A DNA stretch of 8,397 nt from a bacterium. Its GTDB lineage: Bacteria; Verrucomicrobiota; Kiritimatiellia; UBA8416; CAMZLY01. A program made the translations under genes and the position numbers. Of the stretch, positions 1-6,319 are shown one piece after another. The stretch is from the NCBI GenBank assembly GCA_030632465.1, contig DAOVUR010000070.1:1-8397 (forward strand), read 5' to 3'. The notes below the pieces were generated by a model. It worked only from the letters and a program-made list of their open reading frames with translations, did not search any database and was not told where the DNA came from. How positions within the stretch are numbered: position 1 is the first letter of the stretch; every line of letters begins with the position of its first letter.

Positions 1-62
1 AGTAGAAGCTATTATTATCAAAAGCATTAAAGTTGTAAAATAAATAAACTGAAAACTAGGTA

Positions 63-93
63 GGGCGATCGATCCGCGACGGAAAGATCGCCC
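63..93 (+). promoter_or_regulatory. Leader hairpin upstream of the kinase gene
   Basis: A perfect 8-bp inverted repeat, GGGCGATC (63-70) and GATCGCCC (86-93), encloses a 15-nt loop. The loop contains a further CCG/CGG pair (74-76 with 80-82). The hairpin ends 36 nt before the kinase start codon. No T-tract follows it, so it does not look like an intrinsic terminator of an upstream gene, although the window begins too close to exclude that. It could be a structured 5' leader or a protein-binding dyad. The pairing is seen directly; the role is inferred. Confidence 0.4.
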
Positions 94-129
94 GAACCTT
101 TACAAACACCCCCTACTTACCACTCAATC

Positions 130-1332
130 ATGAACTCCTTCAGCACGAATAATAGCGTTGCCCATATAAACCTCATGAATCACAAACCTGTTGATTCTAC
201 ACAACATGAACAACAGCCCGACCAAGAGATGGAGAAACTACAGCAGAATTACGAAAAGATCCTCTCATCCGGTCATATCCACTATCCGAGAACATACGAA
301 TTTATACGAGAACTTGGCCATGGCAGACAAGGTGCAGTTATGCTAGGCCGGCATCATGGAGCACGAGGCTGCGTAACCGAAAGAGCCATCAAGGTCATGA
401 ATCCTGCTCTTTATCGTAATCCAGGTGAGTACTGGACCGATATGGGGCGTATAGCATCACAGGTATCCAAACTACAACGACTAAACACCACAACCCTCGT
501 GGCAACTCATACCTATGAAGAAACTTATGGTATCGGATATGTAGAAATGGATGTGATTGACGGCATCGACTTGCATCATCTACTCTCTCGCGAACTAGTC
601 ACCTTTGTACACGATAAAAGCCAAGCATGGGAATGTGACCAGTTCCAACGCACAATCTTTAGAGAGGTTGATGGCCACCACTGCTTACAGCCCGGACTAG
701 TGGTTCATATTATGCGAGGTGCACTACGCGGACTAGAACGACTACATGAAATAGGTTTTTTGCATTATGACATCAAGCCAGCCAATATTATGATCGATCG
801 CCTAGGCAATGTCAGACTCGTTGACTTCGGAAGAGCCGTTAAAGTGGGCGAACATCTATCATTCCTGCTCGGCTCACCACGATACATGTCGCCAGAAGCG
901 CATAGCCGTAAACCATGCAATATCCATTCTGATATATATAGCCTCGGACTAGTAAGCATCAAGATGCTTGCTGGCAATAAGTTTAGCGAAGCTATGCCAG
1001 ATACAGAAGAGGACGTTGTTCAATTCAAAATGAATCTTTCAGAACAGCTACATGAAATACTTCCAGCGGATGTAGTCGAGAACGATGCACTATTCAATAT
1101 CATACGCCGCATGGTTGACCCAGACCCAAACAAACGGTTCAGTAGCGCCAAAGAGGCGGAAACAGGTAACAACAGTCTAAGCCTTGTCACCAAGCAGCTA
1201 ATCAAAGTTGGACTTGATTCAGAATACGAACGCGATATAGCCGACTATCTCTCTAAACTGATCGACACAAGAACTCAACGCGTCGAGCCACCAAAAAATA
1301 TAATCGGCGAGAACTCTAATATCACGAGATAA
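130..1332 (+). CDS. Soluble Hanks-type Ser/Thr protein kinase
   Basis: This gene encodes a 400-residue protein kinase expected to phosphorylate Ser/Thr residues on unidentified partners. Visible kinase landmarks, in order: glycine loop GHGRQGAV (63-70), ATP-anchoring Lys88 in AIKVM, catalytic loop HYDIKPAN (212-219) with Asp214 and Asn219, DFG at 232-234, the APE equivalent SPE (254-256), Asp268 in SDIYSLG, and Arg336. All residues needed for catalysis are present. The usual HRD arginine is Tyr213, so this is a non-RD kinase. About 55 residues precede the kinase fold, and an insert of roughly 30 residues (152-185) sits before the catalytic loop. I see no transmembrane segment, PASTA repeat or other sensor, so it is probably cytoplasmic, unlike many bacterial Hanks kinases. 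No good Shine-Dalgarno precedes the ATG at 130 or the in-frame ATG at 175, so the exact start is uncertain. It appears monocistronic and converges with the protease gene. Confidence 0.9.
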   Translation: MNSFSTNNSVAHINLMNHKPVDSTQHEQQPDQEMEKLQQNYEKILSSGHIHYPRTYEFIRELGHGRQGAVMLGRHHGARGCVTERAIKVMNPALYRNPGEYWTDMGRIASQVSKLQRLNTTTLVATHTYEETYGIGYVEMDVIDGIDLHHLLSRELVTFVHDKSQAWECDQFQRTIFREVDGHHCLQPGLVVHIMRGALRGLERLHEIGFLHYDIKPANIMIDRLGNVRLVDFGRAVKVGEHLSFLLGSPRYMSPEAHSRKPCNIHSDIYSLGLVSIKMLAGNKFSEAMPDTEEDVVQFKMNLSEQLHEILPADVVENDALFNIIRRMVDPDPNKRFSSAKEAETGNNSLSLVTKQLIKVGLDSEYERDIADYLSKLIDTRTQRVEPPKNIIGENSNITR

Positions 1333-1360
1333 AGCTGTAAAACAGCTTTCCATAGCTGTT
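1331..1360 (+). promoter_or_regulatory. Mutually exclusive hairpins at the kinase stop codon
   Basis: Two perfect stems compete for the same bases. AAAGCTGT (1331-1338) pairs with ACAGCTTT (1342-1349) across a 3-nt loop. AACAGCT (1341-1347) pairs with AGCTGTT (1354-1360) across the 6-nt loop TTCCAT. The first stem overlaps the last two bases of the kinase TAA, so a terminating ribosome would mask it and favour the second fold. The pairing is seen; a switching role is speculative. No T-tract follows either fold. Confidence 0.45.
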
Positions 1361-1450
1361 CCCCATCAGCATCGGAGTGCTGATCTACCCACCAGTAAAA
1401 CAGCTTTCCATAGCTGTTTAATCAAGACTGGAATGCCAATCTACCCACCT
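1337..1450. repeat. Tandem two-unit hairpin repeat (58 and 56 bp)
   Basis: A 24-nt sequence occurs identically at 1337-1360 and 1395-1418. Each copy is followed by a diverged stretch and then the shared ATCTACCCACC (1383-1393 and 1439-1449), giving units of 58 and 56 bp. Each unit carries two hairpins. The first is the same in both, AACAGCT/AGCTGTT around TTCCAT. The second differs in sequence but keeps the shape: ATCAGCA/TGCTGAT around TCGGAG (1365-1384) in unit 1, and AGACTGG/CCAATCT around AATG with one C-A mismatch (1425-1442) in unit 2. A short third echo, CATAGCTG, lies at 1463-1470. This looks like a REP-like intergenic element rather than CRISPR. Confidence 0.75.
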
Positions 1451-1500
1451 CGCAATACTACACATAGCTGGGCGGAAACATATAAGGGGAATTCTGGATA

Positions 1501-1544
1501 CAAAAAAGAAAACCGGGTGCGATGAGAACCATCGGCACCCGGTT
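1501..1544 (-). terminator. Intrinsic terminator, best on the minus strand
   Basis: AACCGGGTGC (1511-1520) and GCACCCGGTT (1535-1544) form a perfect 10-bp GC-rich stem. It is extended by GATG/CATC (1521-1524 with 1530-1533) with one bulged base and a 5-nt loop. On the minus strand the stem is followed by TTCTTTTTTG, a good U-tract. On the plus strand only ATTTCAGTTT follows, so termination of the kinase transcript here would be weaker. It would end the protease transcript about 420 bases past its stop codon. Confidence 0.8.
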
Positions 1545-1967
1545 ATTTCAGTTTGGAGAGCCGTTAATCAGCTAGCAGGGAGGATGCGTCACTGCGGTTA
1601 ATCTCCGTTTTCATTCGCAATCCCAAGGGGTGGTGTGTGTGTGTGTGTGAACTGGTGGTATGGGACCACGAATAAATTGTTTTGTATTCAAAGAACTGCG
1701 TGAATAGTAGCAACAAAGATGCCAACTTCAATATTTATTTAAATTACCTTTAAAAAAAATTACTATTACCACAATCACCACCCAAAATGGTAATAATGCG
1801 ACATATCATAAATTAGCATAATAGAGGCAAATAACTAGCTTATATCAACATGAACAGCGAAAAAGTGTATCAAAAAGAGACATTACGATACAATAAAGAC
1901 AGATGATACAGTTTTTATCAAGCGAATCCCTACCGGACAGAAAAAAATAGAAAAAAACTTACTAAAA
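1545..1967. other. AT-rich gap between convergent genes
   Basis: No supportable gene lies here. Contents by eye: two related words, CCGTTAATC (1561-1569) and CGGTTAATC (1596-1604); a (GT)8 tract at 1633-1649; a small dyad GTGGT/ACCAC (1655-1659 with 1665-1669); and an 8-bp dyad TATTACCA/TGGTAATA (1764-1771 with 1788-1795) in a very AT-rich stretch. Two A-runs at 1941-1957 become T-runs just past the protease stop on the minus strand, but no stem precedes them. Confidence 0.55.
1633..1649. repeat. (GT)8 dinucleotide microsatellite
   Basis: Seventeen bases of pure alternating GT lie in the gap between the convergent kinase and protease genes. Tracts of this length can change by slippage during replication. 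It is in no coding frame I can support and about 320 bp from the nearest stop codon, so coding phase variation is unlikely. Confidence 0.9.
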
Positions 1968-3092
1968 CTACTTCCCCACCTTCAGTCGTCGCAAAATAAG
2001 ATTTCCATTAGCACCATCAAGTTGCACAAGATAATCCCGTAAAAAGCTCATCCCAAGCAATCCGTCATAGCCAGAACTAGTCTCTCTAGGCATAATAACC
2101 GCAGGTACATTCTCGGAATAAGCATCACCAAGCTTGACCGACTTAAGCAAGACTGCACGCGCATTAACCTTACGCCCATCAGCCACCGTCATCTCTACTA
2201 TTGGTAAAACAGAACTGCCAAATCCTAGTCGAACAGCAAACTCTTCCGACATTGCCACCAACTCTGCACCTGTATCCAGAACAAACTCACCCGACACCTT
2301 ACCATTCATAACCACGGTAACTAAAGTTGAACCCCCTCTTTGCCTAGATTTAATCCTGTTTTTTGCAAACTCACCATCAAACTCAGCCAATCTTCCTAAT
2401 AAACCATCATAAAAAGAGAGAACATCACTATCCGCATCCGCAGTCAACGCATTTCGTCTCATGCGTACCAGCTCCTCAAAGCCAAGCAACTTCGTCAGGT
2501 AAGATGATATTACAGATGTTTGCAGGCTTGAATCAGCGCTAAACTCCTCTACCTGATCCACCATAAGGGATGTTTCAGTAGTCAAGGTGTTCACTTTGTG
2601 TACCAATTTATTATAAGCATCTACATCTAACTTAGAGGTTTTTTCCAACCTCAGTCTAGTTTGGATGATTTCCGACTTCAGCTCTTCAACCTTCTTCAGG
2701 TAGATATTCTCTTTTCTCTTGCTAGTCAACATTGCGCGCGATGCACGTGCCGCAACATCACGCTGCAAAAGAAGTTTTCTAAACGCAGCCACCGCATCTT
2801 CATGTCCAGCAGGAACAAATTTTTTATTAAGAAAATGCTTCTTCCGCCACTGCTTCTTAATCTCCCCACGCTCAACATCGCTAGAATAGCTAATAGATTT
2901 AATATACTTCCGGTCCAGATTCATAGTACCAGTACCTAAATCCAGCACAATATGCTTTTTTGTATCCTCAATAATAAGCCCACTAAAAGAGCCCCCATTA
3001 CTAATATTAATCTTATCAGCATAACAGACACCAAGACCGGTAGACAAAACCACCAGCCAGCACCATTTATAAAATGTAATACGCCTATTCAT
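1968..3092 (-). CDS. Exported coiled-coil retropepsin-like aspartic protease
   Basis: This gene encodes a predicted secreted or periplasmic protein of 374 residues from the ATG at 3092. Order: a signal peptide (about 1-25, basic MNRR, hydrophobic core, likely cut after VCYA with no lipobox cysteine); a small beta-rich region (26-70) with NGG...FSGLI...IVLDLG spacing; a charged, Lys/Glu-rich helical or coiled-coil segment (about 75-250); and a retropepsin-like domain (about 255-370). That domain has the catalytic motif FVLDTGAELVAMS with Asp273 and ends in YDGLLGMSFLRDYLVQLD, typical of single-domain clan AA proteases, which act as dimers. The frame also opens with an ATG at 3155, but that start would bury the signal peptide and lies upstream of the predicted promoter. 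It is divergent from the rhamnosidase gene. Substrate unknown; envelope protein turnover is a guess. Confidence 0.82.
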   Translation of the reverse strand: MNRRITFYKWCWLVVLSTGLGVCYADKINISNGGSFSGLIIEDTKKHIVLDLGTGTMNLDRKYIKSISYSSDVERGEIKKQWRKKHFLNKKFVPAGHEDAVAAFRKLLLQRDVAARASRAMLTSKRKENIYLKKVEELKSEIIQTRLRLEKTSKLDVDAYNKLVHKVNTLTTETSLMVDQVEEFSADSSLQTSVISSYLTKLLGFEELVRMRRNALTADADSDVLSFYDGLLGRLAEFDGEFAKNRIKSRQRGGSTLVTVVMNGKVSGEFVLDTGAELVAMSEEFAVRLGFGSSVLPIVEMTVADGRKVNARAVLLKSVKLGDAYSENVPAVIMPRETSSGYDGLLGMSFLRDYLVQLDGANGNLILRRLKVGK

Positions 3093-3101
3093 AATAGATT
3101 C

Positions 3102-3130
3102 AAAATAAAACCTTGCCCACACTATGTCAA
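3102..3130 (-). promoter_or_regulatory. Sigma70-type promoter of the protease gene
   Basis: On the minus strand TTGACA (3130-3125, a perfect -35) is followed after exactly 17 bp by TATTTT (3107-3102). Transcription would start near 3095, about three bases before the ATG at 3092. This supports the ATG at 3092 over the one at 3155 and implies a leaderless or nearly leaderless mRNA, consistent with the lack of a Shine-Dalgarno close to that ATG. Confidence 0.55.
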
Positions 3131-3176
3131 GAAGGTTAGTTATAAAACAACTCATGTCACCCCATGTTATTCAGGC

Positions 3177-3204
3177 TTGTTTCTCAGTACCTGCATGCTA
3201 TTAT
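3177..3204 (+). promoter_or_regulatory. Extended -10 promoter of the rhamnosidase gene
   Basis: TGCTATTAT at 3196-3204 is an extended -10 element (TGn followed by TATTAT, five of six matches to TATAAT). A weak -35, TTGTTT, lies at 3177-3182 with a 16-bp spacer. The start would fall near 3211, giving a leader of about 30 bases that contains the AGGAA ribosome-binding site at 3231-3235. It is divergent from the protease promoter, with the two -35 boxes about 46 bp apart. Confidence 0.45.
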
Positions 3205-3241
3205 TATTTGGAAGTTAGAAAACAATCAATAGGAAATAATC

Positions 3242-5605
3242 ATGCCAACAGCATTACCTAAAATACCTACTAGAAAATGGAACGCAAAATGGATCTGGTC
3301 AGATGAGCAAAACCATGAGAAAAATGTCTATTATTATCTCCGCAAGACATTTGACTTAACCAGAGAACTGGACGGCCTTCGCCTCTTCATCGCAGCAGAT
3401 ACCCGCTACCAGCTATTTCTTAATGGCACATTTGTGGGGCGCGGCAGTTCACAGTCGCAACCATTTTTTCACTACTACGATGAGTATGAAATAAGCAACC
3501 TACTCCACAAAGGCGCAAACTGTATTTCTATTATCGTCAACCATGTGGGCAACCTTCCTGACACACGTGGCGGGCTTCTCATGGAGATTACGGATGCACA
3601 AAAAACAACAATAGTCACAACAGACAACAGCTGGCATATCACTCGCGCAAAAGCATGGCAACAAAACACACATGCACATTACACCAATAAAGTAACTCCA
3701 TATCAGGAGTTCTTTGATGCCCGCCTTGCACCAACAGGTTGGCAAGACCCAGAATTTGATGATAACACTTGGCAGCAAGCTACAGTTATTGGCGGAAAAT
3801 CATCCGACCGTCCGCCAGCCGCTGGACCATGGTCAAAAATTGTTGCCCGCGATATCCCATTCATGACCAATAACCCAGTACTCCCAGAAAAAATATGGCA
3901 TACCGAAGAAAGCCTTGATCTTGCTAACCGATCCCGACTGACAGACCTAGCGCCGGGACTCTCCATGGTTGGGAAGCCAATCCATTATTCTCAGCTCGAC
4001 AATGCCGAGAACCTTTGTAAAGAAAAAGGAACAACGATTACTCAATGCAGCCTTAATCATCTAGACCTAGATTTCGACGGAGTATACACACCTGCGATAG
4101 TGATAGATTTTGGGCGTATCGTCACTGCACGGTCACGGATCCACCTAGAAGGCACACTAGGCGGCATGGTAGATATCGGATACGCAGAGCGACTGATCGA
4201 TGGGCATTTTAATATTGCAATGGAGTGCGAATATGCCGATCGCTATATAATGACAGATGGCGAACAGACATTTGAATCGTTCACCTGGAAATCATTCCGG
4301 TATATGAAACTGCGATTCCGCTCATGTTTCAAACCTATCACTATACATAACGTACACGGGGTGGTCTCAACCTATCCGTATGAAGAGCGAGGACAATTCA
4401 GCTCCGATGACCAAACACTAAACAGTATCTTCGACATCTCACGAGCTACCATTCGTTTATGCTCAAACGAGTTCATTATGGACACACCATGGCGTGAGCA
4501 GCTTCAGTGGCTGGGCGACACTTCACTCGTAACAGTCCCTGCTATCCACACATGTTTTGGTGACACAGCCCTAACCCGAAAATTCTTCATACAATCTGGC
4601 CAAAACCAACATCCAACCGGCATGCTCTCCAACATCAGCAATGTACCCAACCACAACTGGCGCGGTACCATACCAGACTTTTCCCTCTGGTGGATCAAGG
4701 GCCTACTTGATCAATATATGTACACTGGTGATAACACATTGCTGAATCGCCTATACCCGCAAGCACTACGGATACTTGATGCTCATCTAGATTACCTAAA
4801 TGAAAAAACACTAATAGAAGATATGCCATACTGGACATTCCTCGACTGGGCAGATACAGACAAGGCTGGTATCTGCACCGCCTACAACGCCATCTTCTAC
4901 TACATACTTCACTGCTTATGTCAATTAGCAGAGTTCAGAAATGACCCTTACACCGCCGAACTCACGCAAAAAATACGAAAAGAGATGAAAGCTAATTTTC
5001 ACGATACTCTTTTTAATAAAGAATGCGGTTACTATCCTGACGCCTGTATTGATGGTACGTTTTCCGAAAAGATCAGTGAACATGGAAACATGACCCCCAT
5101 CTGGGCAGGCCTTTGCGATGCAACTACCTCCAACAAAGTCATATCAAAAGTTTTCGAATCAGACAATTTATCAAAATTTACTGAAGCACAACCCTTCTAC
5201 ATGACAATTGTCCTCTCTGCCCTTGACCATGCCGGACGGTACAACCTTGCCCTTGACTTAATAAGACATCGCTGGGGAAAGCGTATGGTAGACCAAGGAG
5301 CAACATCAGCCTTCGAAGAATGGTATCAGAACGGAAGCTGGCGAGATGGCACATTCTACGGATTCCAAAGATCATGTTCACACGTCTGGTCAGCCATTCC
5401 GGCAGACTATCTTATAAGAAATATGCTAGGGCTCACCATCTTAGAACCAGGATGTAAAAAAATCCATATTCAGCCTAAGAATGTAGACTTTGATTACAAC
5501 ATCACATTCCCAACACCAGAAGGCCCCATTACGCTCAACCAAACTGGCGGCGTACACAAACTCTCATCACCAGATTCAATAACTATCGTGAGATCAGAAA
5601 ACTAA
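3242..5605 (+). CDS. Alpha-L-rhamnosidase, glycoside hydrolase family 78
   Basis: This enzyme is expected to release terminal alpha-L-rhamnose from glycans or glycosides by inversion. The 787-residue protein has an N-terminal beta-sandwich of the rhamnosidase type (about 15-175, with WIW and RYQLFLNGTFVGRG), a second beta domain (about 285-395, VIDFGRIVTARSRIHLEG), an (alpha/alpha)6 barrel (about 395-720) and a short C-terminal beta domain (720-787). The family signature DTPWREQLQWLGD starts at Asp414. By analogy with characterised GH78 enzymes, Glu419 is the general acid, Asp414 and Asp426 bind sugar, and Glu692 in GATSAFEEW is the likely general base. It has no signal peptide (MPTALPKIPTRKW), so it is probably cytoplasmic and acts on imported small substrates. 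It is shorter than many members (about 900-1100 residues). The start is supported by AGGAA at 3231-3235, six bases from the ATG. No transporter, sulfatase or other glycosidase is adjacent. Confidence 0.93.
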   Translation: MPTALPKIPTRKWNAKWIWSDEQNHEKNVYYYLRKTFDLTRELDGLRLFIAADTRYQLFLNGTFVGRGSSQSQPFFHYYDEYEISNLLHKGANCISIIVNHVGNLPDTRGGLLMEITDAQKTTIVTTDNSWHITRAKAWQQNTHAHYTNKVTPYQEFFDARLAPTGWQDPEFDDNTWQQATVIGGKSSDRPPAAGPWSKIVARDIPFMTNNPVLPEKIWHTEESLDLANRSRLTDLAPGLSMVGKPIHYSQLDNAENLCKEKGTTITQCSLNHLDLDFDGVYTPAIVIDFGRIVTARSRIHLEGTLGGMVDIGYAERLIDGHFNIAMECEYADRYIMTDGEQTFESFTWKSFRYMKLRFRSCFKPITIHNVHGVVSTYPYEERGQFSSDDQTLNSIFDISRATIRLCSNEFIMDTPWREQLQWLGDTSLVTVPAIHTCFGDTALTRKFFIQSGQNQHPTGMLSNISNVPNHNWRGTIPDFSLWWIKGLLDQYMYTGDNTLLNRLYPQALRILDAHLDYLNEKTLIEDMPYWTFLDWADTDKAGICTAYNAIFYYILHCLCQLAEFRNDPYTAELTQKIRKEMKANFHDTLFNKECGYYPDACIDGTFSEKISEHGNMTPIWAGLCDATTSNKVISKVFESDNLSKFTEAQPFYMTIVLSALDHAGRYNLALDLIRHRWGKRMVDQGATSAFEEWYQNGSWRDGTFYGFQRSCSHVWSAIPADYLIRNMLGLTILEPGCKKIHIQPKNVDFDYNITFPTPEGPITLNQTGGVHKLSSPDSITIVRSEN

Positions 5606-5735
5606 AAAGCCCACATAATTCACAAAATTTTACTATACTAACCAGCCACAACTTAATACTATAGAAAGAGAATTGATCAGAATGATTTGTTAAGCAGCCT
5701 ATCTGACAATAGAAAGACTGATAACTACTTTAATA

Positions 5736-5743
5736 AAAGGTGA
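5736..5743 (+). promoter_or_regulatory. Ribosome-binding site fixing the TerB-like start
   Basis: AAAGGTGA is complementary to the usual 16S 3' end and sits 5 bases before the ATG at 5749. The GTG at 5740-5742, also in frame, lies inside this motif and so is very unlikely to be the start. A weak promoter, TTGTTA (5687-5692) and TAGAAA (5710-5715) with a 17-bp spacer, would place the transcript start near 5722. Confidence 0.7.
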
Positions 5744-5748
5744 ACGAA

Positions 5749-6102
5749 ATGAAAATATCAGAATTAACAAACGAACAACAGGTAGCATTAGTAGCAGTTA
5801 TAGAAGCAATCGCAATGTCAGACGGCGCAATCGAAGATGGCGAACAGAATACTATCGGACAGATCGCCCAAGAACTAGGCGTTGACACCTACCGTGCACT
5901 ACTCCGCGACGCAGATTCACGATACCCAAATACGGATGCCCTAAAGCAGCTACTAGAAACTATAACAGATCAAGAAGCACGTAACACAATCTACGGACTA
6001 GCTATGCAGGATGCAATGCTCTCACCAGCTATCAACCATCTACAATCCAAAATGCTAGAATGGCTAAGAGACAACTGGAACATTACAGTCGAAGAAGGCT
6101 AG
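5749..6102 (+). CDS. Small acidic TerB-like helical protein
   Basis: This is a 117-residue, acidic and apparently all-helical protein with no signal peptide or membrane segment. Residues about 10-45 carry the pattern of the TerB-like fold: a hydrophobic helix, then SDGAIEDGEQNTIGQIAQELG, which matches the general DG-x-I-x-x-x-E-x-x-x-I-x-x-x-A-x-x-L-G layout of TerB and DjlA N-terminal domains. A second helical part (about 60-112) ends in SKMLEWLRDNW. Members of this fold bind metal or act in stress-response complexes, but no tellurite-resistance genes (TerC, TerD, TerZ) are nearby, so no such role is claimed. It lies 143 bp past the rhamnosidase stop and probably has its own promoter. The start at 5749 is chosen from the Shine-Dalgarno. 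Fold assignment is moderate; function is unknown. Confidence 0.8.
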   Translation: MKISELTNEQQVALVAVIEAIAMSDGAIEDGEQNTIGQIAQELGVDTYRALLRDADSRYPNTDALKQLLETITDQEARNTIYGLAMQDAMLSPAINHLQSKMLEWLRDNWNITVEEG

Positions 6103-6137
6103 ACCGGAGATCGGAGGCCAGAGGTCGGATGTCGGAA
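6103..6137. repeat. Five tandem degenerate heptads abutting a stop codon
   Basis: The units ACCGGAG, ATCGGAG, GCCAGAG, GTCGGAT and GTCGGAA follow each other without gaps, beginning on the base after the TAG of the TerB-like gene. The consensus is roughly R-Y-C-R-G-A-K. The start at the stop codon suggests either insertion or expansion from the 3' end of the gene. Confidence 0.75.
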
Positions 6138-6237
6138 ATCATGTCACATCCAACAAAGCGCCGCAGGCCTGACTACATGGCGTGCATTTGATTATTGAGT
6201 TTACGAAATAAGCAAATAAACGCCATTACCGACGAAC

Positions 6238-6319
6238 AGCACCGTAGAGCAGTCTGTTCTTCATGCCCTTCTTCTCTTCATGGTAGAAAATCTTTTCAGT
6301 AGCGTAGCACCGTAGAGCA
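6238..6319. repeat. 14-bp direct repeat pair
   Basis: AGCACCGTAGAGCA occurs exactly at 6238-6251 and 6306-6319, a spacing of 68 bp. The first copy sits in a small dyad, GAACAG/CTGTTC (6234-6239 with 6254-6259). It is interleaved with the 12-bp pair listed separately. Confidence 0.85.

Noticed and set aside
1337..1418. A mini-CRISPR: two identical 24-nt palindromic repeats separated by 34 nt.
   Set aside because: There are only two copies, the spacer region itself contains a palindrome, the flank ATCTACCCACC is conserved after both units, and no cas gene is present. A tandem hairpin element explains it better.
1331..1470. Integron attC-like site.
   Set aside because: There are no R'/R'' core sites (GTTRRRY), no integrase and no cassette structure; the hairpins are short and simple.
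1850..2040. Possible short plus-strand peptides downstream of 1850.
   Set aside because: The ATG at 1850 stops after 18 codons. The longer open frame beyond it lacks a start and runs into the protease gene on the opposite strand.
3093..3155. N-terminal extension of the protease from the ATG at 3155.
   Set aside because: It would precede the signal peptide with 21 atypical residues, start upstream of the predicted promoter, and has a G-rich motif too close to the ATG to serve as a ribosome-binding site.
2134..3218. Three plus-strand frames of about 90 codons (2134-2412, 2661-2939, 2952-3218).
   Set aside because: The first two lie wholly opposite the protease gene and the third mostly opposite it. 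All three have low-complexity compositions and are shadows; the third also runs through both predicted divergent promoters.
130..6102. A defence or stress system formed by the kinase, protease and TerB-like protein.
   Set aside because: The genes alternate in strand, are separated by a glycosidase gene and long gaps, have their own likely promoters, and lack the partners known in ter-type systems.
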